Part shown: positions 15,343-22,739 of the stretch, in pieces
Numbering within the stretch: position 1 is the first letter of the stretch
Layout: the number at the start of each line of letters is the position of its first letter
From: an uncultured Collinsella sp.
GTDB lineage: Bacteria > Actinomycetota > Coriobacteriia > Coriobacteriales > Coriobacteriaceae
Assembly (NCBI GenBank): GCA_905208635.1
Contig: CAJLPX010000002.1
Coordinates: forward strand, 62,001 to 126,000
Direction: 5' to 3'
DNA: 64,000 bases
Translations under genes and position numbers: made by a program
The notes under the pieces: model-generated
The model's database searches: none
What the model saw: only the letters and a program-made list of their open reading frames with translations
What the model was told of the DNA's origin: nothing

Positions 15343-17838
15343 TTAGCTGATTCCCACAAACATGCAGCCCGAGGTGGCACCGCGCAGGCGGGCGGCGGGC
15401 TTGCGGCCGGCTTGCGCTGCCTCGACGGCGCGGCGGACGCGAGCGGTGGCGCGGCCCACCTCATCCGTCTCGAGCAGTGTGCCGTCCACCATAAGACGAC
15501 GGACGCCGGCGTCGAGCAGCTGTGGTACCTGCGGCGTGAGGTCGATGGGGTAGGCGTCGTACAAGCGTGAGCGGCCGTGGATGTCGGTACGCACCGGCAT
15601 GACCTTTCCGTCGATATTCTTGAGCGAGAGCTTACGGGCACGCAGGCGGCAGCTGGCACAATCGTGGATGCAACCGTTGGCAACCTGCAGAATGCAATGC
15701 TCGCTTGTCATAACGCGCGGGCGGCCAAAGACGGTGATGCCTAGAGCCGCGGGCGCGGCGGCGCCGAGCGAGACAATCTCGTCGAGCGTGATCTCGGGCG
15801 AGAGCCAAAACGCACCGGCTCCGCGCTCGGCAAGCGCCTCCATGCAGGGCGTGTTGTGCACCGGCAGGCAAGAGCGAATCTCGGCCGTGGCGCCAACCTG
15901 GGCGGCCAGGGCAAGCTCAGAGATGTTGCCAATAGCGACCGTGGCGCCGGCAACAACCCATGGGTCAACGCGGACGTGGTCAACGGCGCGGCAGACCTCG
16001 TCGAGTGCGGGCACAATACCCTGCTCAAATGCATCGGCAGGGGAGAGTCCGACAGCCTCGAGCGCGTCGGTGGTCATGTAGATGCGCGTTGCACCCTCCG
16101 CGCGAGCGGCCTCGGCGGCCTCGAGCGAGGTGACGGTAGCGCAGATCTGCGGCTCATCGCGGTAGTGCTCGGGCGCGGGGCGGGAATCATTGGTGACAAT
16201 CGCCGGTAGCTCGAGCGTGCGGGCGCGCTCCTCGTACGGTGCCAGAATGGCCTCTTCCAGCGCCTTACAAGCGGCGGCGCGCACCTTGTGCACGGCGGAA
16301 AAGCCCATGCCGCAACTCTCGTCGAGGGCCACGTCAAAGCTCGCGGCCTCAAAGGGAGAGGAGCCCATGCGCCCGACGTGCTCAACCAGATCGGATGCCT
16401 CGACGGCGCGGGTCTTGGCGGCCTCGACGGTGAAGCCCGTGGCGGTGGCGGTGAGCGCGGGGTCGTCACAGCAGGTGAGCGTGACAGTAAACGGCTTGCC
16501 CAGGCGCGCCACGACGGATACATCAACAGCTCGGCGGCGCAGCACATCGCGCTTGAGCGCGGCGCTGGCAGCGTCAATAGCGCGCTGGCTTCGAATCACG
16601 CGCACGCGGCAGCCCTCGGGCATGCTACGGGGCACGCGACACTCGATAACATCGCCGGCAGCGGCATCATCGGCGGCGATGGTGGTCAGGAACTGGTCGA
16701 ACTCATCGTCGTGGCGAAGCTCCAGCAGGTCGCCCTTGCCCACGGGCTCAAACAACTCAATGCGGGCGATGGCGGCGCGGCGACGGCGGTCGTCGGGCTT
16801 GAGCCCGCGCACATCGCGGTTGGCCAGGTGGCTGCCGAGCACCGTGCCCACGATCTGGCCGCGGTTGTTGGAGCGCTCGTAACTCATCATCTCGTCACCC
16901 GAGGTACCGTCCTGATAGGCGTGCGTAAAGTCGCGGTTAAAGCAGCGCTTGAGCTGGCGCTGGCGGGCGGCTTCCTCGTCCTTGGCAACGGTGGCTCCGG
17001 ATAGCATGTCGTCAATTTCGTGACGATACACATCAACGATGGAGTACACGTAATCGGGCGCCTTCATGCGGCCCTCGAGCTTGAGCGACGCGGCGCCGGC
17101 GTCATACAGACGGCGAACAAGCTGCGAAGTGTTGGTGTCACGCGGGCACAGCGCGCGCTCGCGACCGGCAGGGGAGAGCGAGCGGCCGTTCTCGTCGATC
17201 AGCTCGTAAGGCAGGCGACAGGGTTGGGCGCACATGCCGCGGTTGGCCGAGCGGCCCGCCATGGCAAAGCTCGAAAGCAGACACAGGCCAGAATAGCAAA
17301 AGCAGATGGCGCCATGGCTAAAGACCTCAAGGTCCACATCGGGCGCGGCATCGTGAATGGCGGCAATCTCGTCGATGGAAAGCTCGCGCGAGAGGGTCAC
17401 GCGGTCGGCGCCCTGCTCGCGGCACCAAAGGGTTCCGCGGTCGTCGTGGATGTTCGTCTGGGTCGAGATATGCGTCTCGATGCTGGGCATCGTGCGTTTG
17501 ACCTCAAAGAACAGGCCCCAGTCCTGGATGATGAAGGCGTCGGCGCCCAGCGTGGAGCAGCGATGGATGAGCTGCAGCGCATCGCTCATCTCGGATTCCT
17601 TGATGACGATGTTGACCGTGACGTAGACGCGCGAGCCGGCCAGATGCGCGGCGCGGCAGGCCTGCTCAAAGGCCTCGTCGGTAAAGTTGGTGGCCTTGCG
17701 GCGGGCGTTGAAGCTGCCCATGCCGCAGTAGATGGCGTCTGCCCCGGCGGCGAGTGCGGCGGCAAAGGGCTCGGGCCCTCCGGCGGGCGCCAAAAGCTCG
17801 GGTCTGCGGTTGGTGGTTCGACTGGCGGTTGCGGTCAT
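15343..17838 (-). CDS. U32 family protein (peptidase U32 / RNA hydroxylase type), long form
   Basis: An 831-residue U32 protein. It opens with PELLAPAGGPEPFAAALAAGADAIYCG, followed by STQTNIHD, the EVFSHGAICFCYSG block and the GRSANRGMCAQPCRLPYEL cysteine motif. After the U32 core it has the long C-terminal extension with a collagenase-like domain (DUF3656 type). Family members such as RlhA and TrhP hydroxylate 23S rRNA or tRNA and use Fe-S chemistry; protease activity is historically assigned and less certain. Cys clusters near the C-terminus (CILQVANGCIHDCASCRL) fit an Fe-S site. A shorter paralogue is at 61472-63430. Confidence 0.88.
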   Translation of the reverse strand: MTATASRTTNRRPELLAPAGGPEPFAAALAAGADAIYCGMGSFNARRKATNFTDEAFEQACRAAHLAGSRVYVTVNIVIKESEMSDALQLIHRCSTLGADAFIIQDWGLFFEVKRTMPSIETHISTQTNIHDDRGTLWCREQGADRVTLSRELSIDEIAAIHDAAPDVDLEVFSHGAICFCYSGLCLLSSFAMAGRSANRGMCAQPCRLPYELIDENGRSLSPAGRERALCPRDTNTSQLVRRLYDAGAASLKLEGRMKAPDYVYSIVDVYRHEIDDMLSGATVAKDEEAARQRQLKRCFNRDFTHAYQDGTSGDEMMSYERSNNRGQIVGTVLGSHLANRDVRGLKPDDRRRRAAIARIELFEPVGKGDLLELRHDDEFDQFLTTIAADDAAAGDVIECRVPRSMPEGCRVRVIRSQRAIDAASAALKRDVLRRRAVDVSVVARLGKPFTVTLTCCDDPALTATATGFTVEAAKTRAVEASDLVEHVGRMGSSPFEAASFDVALDESCGMGFSAVHKVRAAACKALEEAILAPYEERARTLELPAIVTNDSRPAPEHYRDEPQICATVTSLEAAEAARAEGATRIYMTTDALEAVGLSPADAFEQGIVPALDEVCRAVDHVRVDPWVVAGATVAIGNISELALAAQVGATAEIRSCLPVHNTPCMEALAERGAGAFWLSPEITLDEIVSLGAAAPAALGITVFGRPRVMTSEHCILQVANGCIHDCASCRLRARKLSLKNIDGKVMPVRTDIHGRSRLYDAYPIDLTPQVPQLLDAGVRRLMVDGTLLETDEVGRATARVRRAVEAAQAGRKPAARLRGATSGCMFVGIS

Positions 17839-18136
17839 ATCCTGCCTTTCAAAATGCTCAGATAATCAAAAGTATAGTGGTGCCGTCGCGGCAGGCGATG
17901 CCCGTGCTCTAAGCGGGATAAAGTCTTCAGCAGCTTGGACTGGCTGCTTCACATGAGAACCGTTCAGCGGTCCGGGGAAACCGTTGGGCGATAAAATATT
18001 CTCGCAACGTGATAATAATCTTGCATCGCGCGGACACCTTGAGTACTATCCCAATCAAGCGCGGTGTTCAGACCGAACTGTGCCTCCCGGTGTGAACGCC
18101 GCGCTCCCGTTCCCTTTTACTTGTAAGGAGAAAAAC

Positions 18137-18514
18137 ATGAGCAAGACCGTCGTGTCTTCCGATAACGCACCCGCAGCCATCGGCCCGTATTCCCCCGGTA
18201 TCCAGACTGGCAACATGGTGTTCCTGTCCGGCCAGCTGGGCATCGATCCCGCGACCGGCAAGCTGCCCGAGGGTGTCGAGGCCCAGGCCAAGCAGTCCCT
18301 CGCCAACGTCGAGGCTCTGCTGACCGCTGCCGGCGCCACGTTTGCCGATGTCGTCAAGACCACGGTCTACCTGGCCGACATCGCCGACTTTGCCGCCGTG
18401 AACGAGATCTACGCCTCCAAGTTCGAGGCCCCGTTCCCCGCGCGCAGCGCTTTCCAGGTTGCCGCTCTTCCGGCTGGCGGTCTGGTCGAGATCGAGGTCG
18501 TCGCCGCTCTCTAA
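18137..18514 (+). CDS. ridA: RidA family 2-iminobutanoate/2-iminopropanoate deaminase
   Basis: A 125-residue RidA (YjgF/TdcF) protein that hydrolyses reactive enamine/imine intermediates such as 2-aminoacrylate. Signature parts are AIGPYSPGI, VFLSGQLGIDP, VVKTTVYLADI, the catalytic Arg in PARSAFQV and the Glu-containing C-terminus LVEIEVVAAL. Start 18137 has AAGGAG 7 bases upstream; in-frame codons further upstream are not family sequence. It sits at the edge of purine arm 1, and its substrate is the intermediate of the YgeX reaction encoded in arm 2, which suggests linked function. Confidence 0.93.
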   Translation: MSKTVVSSDNAPAAIGPYSPGIQTGNMVFLSGQLGIDPATGKLPEGVEAQAKQSLANVEALLTAAGATFADVVKTTVYLADIADFAAVNEIYASKFEAPFPARSAFQVAALPAGGLVEIEVVAAL

Positions 18515-18544
18515 GGCGTTGGCCACAACTAAACATGACATGCA

Positions 18545-18582
18545 AAAAGACCCTGCAGCGCGTGCGAGCTGCAGGGTCTTTT
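18545..18582. terminator. Terminator between ridA and the convergent regulator gene
   Basis: AAAAGACCCTGCAGC (18545-18559) pairs perfectly with GCTGCAGGGTCTTTT (18568-18582). T-runs on both strands make it suitable for both converging genes. Confidence 0.88.
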
Positions 18583-18636
18583 GTCAAGCGATGCGACAAA
18601 AATGATCCGTTTCCCTTCGTCCCCAAGGGATCACGT

Positions 18637-19293
18637 TTAGCCCTCCTTGCGGACTTTTTGCAGGTAGCGGTAGACGCTGGGCTCCGAAATGCCCAGCGCG
18701 GTGGCGGCGCAGGCCACAGCGCCCTTGAGCATGAACACCCCGTTGCCGTTGAGGTGGCGAATGACGTCCACGCGGTCGCTCTGACCAAGCGACGCTACAT
18801 CCAGCCCGCGCGCGCTCAGCAACTCGGCAATGCTGCGGTCGATGAGCTCCTGCGTGGACTCCGAAAGGCTTTCGACCTCGATAGGGGCGGGCTCCGTGCG
18901 CGTCGGCGCCGCGTCGAAGCATGCCATGAGCTGCTGCGCCATGGTGTTGATGGAGCGCACGGTCGAGAGGTCGGTGTTGACGCAGAGCATACCGACGATC
19001 TCGTCATTCTCGCGGATAAAGTACGTCGCTGACTCCAACGTCTTGCCGCCGGCGCCGCGGCCCTCGTAGCCCGTAATAAACGGCAGGTCGCGATACTTGG
19101 CGTCGTGCATGATCTTGAGTGCCAGATCGGTGGCGGGACCGCCGACCTTGCGGCCGCTCACGATGCCGTTGCGAATATCGACGATGGCGTGGTCGGGATC
19201 CGAGAAATCGTGCAGCACGATTTCGCTGTTTTTGCCGAGTATCTGCTCCAGAAAATCGACCATCGGCAAAAAGCGACGTACGGTCTCGTTCAC
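18637..19293 (-). CDS. YheO/DauR-type PAS-HTH transcriptional regulator (paralogue 1)
   Basis: A 218-residue regulator with an N-terminal YheO-like PAS domain (FLEQILGKNSEIVLHD; NGIVSGRKVGGP; the ENDEIVGMLCVNTDLS segment) and a C-terminal helix-turn-helix of the DauR type (FMLKGAVACAATALGISEPSVYRYLQ). The GTG start at 19293 is chosen because AAGGAG lies 6 bases upstream; longer upstream frames lack homology. It is divergent from the NCS2 permease at 19646 and probably regulates the purine genes. A paralogue (34644-35297) stands in the same position beside arm 2. The ligand is unknown. Confidence 0.87.
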   Translation of the reverse strand: MNETVRRFLPMVDFLEQILGKNSEIVLHDFSDPDHAIVDIRNGIVSGRKVGGPATDLALKIMHDAKYRDLPFITGYEGRGAGGKTLESATYFIRENDEIVGMLCVNTDLSTVRSINTMAQQLMACFDAAPTRTEPAPIEVESLSESTQELIDRSIAELLSARGLDVASLGQSDRVDVIRHLNGNGVFMLKGAVACAATALGISEPSVYRYLQKVRKEG

Positions 19294-19645
19294 GGGCAAC
19301 TCCTTTGAGTGAAATCGGAAATGTTCATAACAATTTTTTCTCATGGTAACACGCTGCCCATCATCTCGTATATCCGCAGGTACATTGCGTAATGCAGACG
19401 AACGGTAGGAATTTAGCGGTAAACGGTTGACCAAAAGAAAAGTTAGATGTTATTTTGACCAGACACTTTTCTGACCTGTGGCAATGCGTTATTTCAGCTG
19501 AAGAATAGTCTGATAACAAAAAATTATTATTGAGAATGAGAATCATCTTTAATACGATATGCAATGAAGGCACAACCTCAACCCCGCACTGCGTCACAAT
19601 AGAGCGTTAGATGCGAAAACAACTACTTCGAGGATTGGTGGTCAA
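19294..19645. promoter_or_regulatory. Divergent control region of purine arm 1
   Basis: The 352 bases between the regulator and the permease hold no gene and are markedly AT-rich. They include AACAAA-AAA-TTATTA near 19515-19530, a half-match to the operator pair seen before ygeX, and TTGAGAATGAGAATCATCTTT at 19530-19550, which resembles a Fur box. Promoters for both directions must lie here, but I cannot fix them. Confidence 0.4.
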
Positions 19646-21040
19646 ATGACCCAGGAGACGGTTACGAACGGCACTGAAGCCCTGTTCACTCGCGAAGGCA
19701 TGCCTCCCGTTAAGGAAATGATCCCGTGTGCCCTTCAGCACGTACTGGCATCGTTTGCCGGCATCATTACCCCGGCGGTCATCATGGCCGGCGTCTACGG
19801 CTTTAATAGCCAGCAGAGCACCGACATCATCCAGGTCGCGCTCATTCTTTCGGCGATCGATACGGCTCTTCAGGCCTTCGCTCCCTTCCGTCGCATCGGC
19901 GGCGGCCTGCCCATCGTCATGGGCGTTTCGTTCGCGTTCCTGCCGGCCCTGCAGGCCATGGGTGCCTCGGGCTTTAGCTTTGGTGCGCTGCTGGGCGGCG
20001 AGATCGTCGGCGGCGCCGTCGCGGTCCTCTTTGGTCTGGCCTACAGCAAGATCAAGTGGCTGTTCCCGCCCGTCGTGACCGGTACGGTCATCTTCTCCAT
20101 CGGCGTTTCGCTGTATCCCACGGCCGTCAAGTATATGGCCGGCGGTATGGGTACGCCGCTGTGGGGCACTCCGCAGGCCTGGTGCGTCGCTCTTATCACC
20201 TTCGCCGTGGTCTTTGCGCTCGCCAACTTTGGCAAGGGCACGCTCAAGCTGGGATCCGTGTTCTTTGGCATGATCGTCGGCATGATCGTCTCCATCCCCT
20301 TTGGCATGATCGACTTCTCCAGCGTCGCCACCGCTCAGGTCTTCGCCCTTCCCAAGCTCATGCCCTACGCGCTCGAGTTTGATCCCGAGGTCTGCATTAC
20401 CCTCGCCGTCGTGTTCCCCATGGTTGCCATCCAGGTTATCGGTGACGTTTCCGCCGCCTGCCTGGGCTCCATCGACCGTATGCCCACCGAGCGCGAGCTC
20501 TCCGGCGCTATCGTGTCCCAGGGCCTCACCTCTATGGTCGGTGGCCTGCTGGGCGGTCTTCCCACCAGCGCCCTTGGCCAGAACGTGGGCATCATCTGCT
20601 CCAACAAGGTCGTCAACAAGTGGGTCTTTGTGATCATCGCGGCCGTCTTTGCCATCGCCGGTCTGTTCCCGCAGCTCTCTGCCGTTCTTTCCGCTATCCC
20701 GCAGCCCGTCATCGGCGGCGCGACCGTCGGCGTCTTTGGTACCATCACCATGAACGGCGTGCGCATGTTCACCCGCGAGGGCCTCACGCAGCGCACTACC
20801 ACCATCGTCGGTACCTCCGTCGTCTTTGGCCTGGGTATCTGGATGGCCAGCGGTTGCCTTGCCGGCGAGGGTATGCCCGCCTGGGTGTCCACCGTCATCG
20901 GCTCCAATGCCGTAACCCCCACCGCCATCATGGCCATCGTCCTTAACCTGATCCTTCCGCAGACGCCGGTCGTGGCTCAGCACATCGATGCTGCCAAGGA
21001 CGCTGCCGTGGATCTGGTCTTGCCCGAGAGCAAGAAGTAA
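19646..21040 (+). CDS. NCS2 family purine (xanthine/urate) permease
   Basis: A 464-residue nucleobase:cation symporter-2 protein. It begins with the family PCALQHVLASFAGIITPAVIM segment, has about 12-14 hydrophobic spans, and carries the NAT signature-like LGQNVGIICSNKVVNK. At the signature end, Asn replaces the Thr usual in characterised xanthine carriers, so specificity is open. Its place at the head of the ssnA-ygfK-xdhD set indicates purine uptake for catabolism. ATG 19646 is preceded by GAGGATTGG. A second, closely similar permease closes arm 2 at 44852-46165. Confidence 0.9.
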   Translation: MTQETVTNGTEALFTREGMPPVKEMIPCALQHVLASFAGIITPAVIMAGVYGFNSQQSTDIIQVALILSAIDTALQAFAPFRRIGGGLPIVMGVSFAFLPALQAMGASGFSFGALLGGEIVGGAVAVLFGLAYSKIKWLFPPVVTGTVIFSIGVSLYPTAVKYMAGGMGTPLWGTPQAWCVALITFAVVFALANFGKGTLKLGSVFFGMIVGMIVSIPFGMIDFSSVATAQVFALPKLMPYALEFDPEVCITLAVVFPMVAIQVIGDVSAACLGSIDRMPTERELSGAIVSQGLTSMVGGLLGGLPTSALGQNVGIICSNKVVNKWVFVIIAAVFAIAGLFPQLSAVLSAIPQPVIGGATVGVFGTITMNGVRMFTREGLTQRTTTIVGTSVVFGLGIWMASGCLAGEGMPAWVSTVIGSNAVTPTAIMAIVLNLILPQTPVVAQHIDAAKDAAVDLVLPESKK

Positions 21041-21056
21041 CCAATTCGGTGCTATT

Positions 21057-21160
21057 CGTCGGCGGACGCATCGCCTCGTCCGCCGACGCCATGCGGCGCC
21101 AAGCCGCACTTCAAAGGGTTTGTCCCTTTGGTGAAGCGTTGACGGGAGAGGGCCCGTTTC
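21057..21160 (+). repeat. Three successive hairpins between permease and ssnA
   Basis: Stem 1 is CGTCGGCGGACG (21057-21068) with 21077-21088, perfect over 12 bases. Stem 2 is TGCGGC-GCCAA-GCCGCA just after. Stem 3 is CAAAGGG-TTTGT-CCCTTTG. None is followed by a strong T run, so they look more like mRNA processing or stability elements than full terminators. Confidence 0.65.
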
Positions 21161-21235
21161 CGGTGTAGGCCGGCGCTTCGCACTCCGCCATGTCAGAGGT
21201 GTCAAACCCCGCCCCTGATGTTGAAGGGAGCATCC

Positions 21236-22591
21236 ATGCTTCTGGTCGCTAACGGTTCTGTCTTTACCCGCAACGCTCAGACCCCGTTCATTCCAAACGG
21301 TGCGGTCGCCATTGACGGAGATACGATCGTCGAAGTGGGCCCCGAGTGCGAGCTCAAGGCCAAGTACCCGGATGCCGAGTACGTCGACGCCCAGGGCAAC
21401 CTCATCATGCCCGGACTCATCAACTGCCACACCCACATCTACTCGGGTCTGGCCCGCGGCCTTGCCATTAAGGGCTGCAACCCCACCAACTTCCTGGAGA
21501 ATCTTGAGCAGCAGTGGTGGAAGATCGACGACAACCTGACGCTCGACGGCACCAAGGCCAGCGCCTATGCCACGATTCTTGACTCCATCCGCGATGGCGT
21601 CACCACGATCTTCGATCATCATGCGAGCTTCTGCGAAATCCCGGGTAGCCTCTTTACCATTAAGGATGCAGCTCAGGAGCTGGGCATGCGTTCGTGCCTG
21701 TGCTACGAGGTCTCCGATCGCCGCGGCCAGGAAAAATGCGACCAGGCCATTGCCGAGAACGCCGAATTTGCCCAGTGGGCCGCCAAGGAGCGTCGCGATA
21801 ACGACAACCACATGATCGCCGCCATGTTTGGCGGACATGCCACCTTTACGCTTTCGGACGAGACCATGGACAAGATGGCCGAGGCCAACAACGGTCTGAC
21901 CGGCTTCCACATCCACGTGTGCGAGGGCATGAACGACGTGTGGGATTCCCGCCTCAACCGCGGCGGCATCAGCCCCGTCGAGCGCCTGCTGCAGCACAAC
22001 CTGCTGGGTCCCGACACCATGCTGGGCCACTGCATCCACGTGACGCCTGCCGAGATGGATATCGTCAAGGAGTCCGGCACCTGGCTGGTTAACAACCCCG
22101 AATCCAATATGGGCAACGCCGTGGGCTGCGCCCCCGTGCTCGAGTTCTTCCGTCGCGGCATCCCCGTGTGCATGGGCACCGATGCCTACACCCACGATAT
22201 GCTCGAGAGCCTCAAGGTCTTCCTGATCATCCAGCGCCACAACGCCGCCATGCCCAACGTGGGCTGGTGCGAGGCCATGACCATGCTGTTCGAGAACAAC
22301 GCCAAGATGGCGAGCAAGTACTTCGATCGCAAGCTCGGTGTGCTCGAGGCCGGCGCTGCCGCCGACGTCATCGTCATGGACTACAAGCCCTTTACGCCGC
22401 TGAGCGAGGAGAACATCGACGGCCACATGCTCTTTGGCATGATGGGCAAAAACTGCCGCACCACCATCATCAACGGCCGCGTCCTGTACAAGGATCGCGA
22501 GTTTGTCGGTATTGATGAGGACAAGATCAACGCGTGGACCATGGCTGAGTCCAAGAAGCTCTGGGGCACGCTCAACGATCGCGCCTACTAA
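21236..22591 (+). CDS. ssnA: SsnA-type amidohydrolase of the purine cluster
   Basis: A 451-residue amidohydrolase of the SsnA family (selenium-linked aminohydrolase; guanine/chlorohydrolase-like fold). Metal ligands are visible as NCHTHIYSGLARG, GFHIHVCEG, LGHCIHVT and the catalytic Asp in MGTDAYTHD. In E. coli the gene is adjacent to ygfK and xdhD, as here. It is expected to act hydrolytically in anaerobic purine breakdown; the exact bond is not readable from sequence. ATG 21236 is chosen because GAAGGGAG lies 6 bases before; the ATG at 21218 lacks a binding site. Confidence 0.92.
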   Translation: MLLVANGSVFTRNAQTPFIPNGAVAIDGDTIVEVGPECELKAKYPDAEYVDAQGNLIMPGLINCHTHIYSGLARGLAIKGCNPTNFLENLEQQWWKIDDNLTLDGTKASAYATILDSIRDGVTTIFDHHASFCEIPGSLFTIKDAAQELGMRSCLCYEVSDRRGQEKCDQAIAENAEFAQWAAKERRDNDNHMIAAMFGGHATFTLSDETMDKMAEANNGLTGFHIHVCEGMNDVWDSRLNRGGISPVERLLQHNLLGPDTMLGHCIHVTPAEMDIVKESGTWLVNNPESNMGNAVGCAPVLEFFRRGIPVCMGTDAYTHDMLESLKVFLIIQRHNAAMPNVGWCEAMTMLFENNAKMASKYFDRKLGVLEAGAAADVIVMDYKPFTPLSEENIDGHMLFGMMGKNCRTTIINGRVLYKDREFVGIDEDKINAWTMAESKKLWGTLNDRAY

Positions 22592-22605
22592 TTACAAGTA
22601 GATTC

Positions 22606-22641
22606 ACGCGCGTCGGATGTTTCGCCACATCCGACGCGCGT
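22606..22641 (+). repeat. Perfect 15-base hairpin between ssnA and ygfK
   Basis: ACGCGCGTCGGATGT (22606-22620) pairs with 22627-22641 around a 6-base loop TTCGCC. No T run follows. It lies between two genes expected to be in one operon. Confidence 0.75.
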
Positions 22642-22739
22642 ATAGGCGGCCTCCGCGGGGTCGCCGGCGCTGTGCTAGCGCTACACCGTATTTGCGCCCG
22701 CCGCGCGGTCTCGCCGGGCGTTACAGAGAGGAGCTCATT

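Noticed and set aside
19435..19645. Purine riboswitch before the first NCS2 permease
   Set aside because: I could not find a three-way junction with the conserved loop and core bases; the region looks like protein-binding sites.
19607..22426. 939-residue minus-strand open frame opposite permease and ssnA
   Set aside because: It is the antisense shadow of two well-supported genes in high-GC DNA. Composition is His/Asp/Gly-rich without any family motif.
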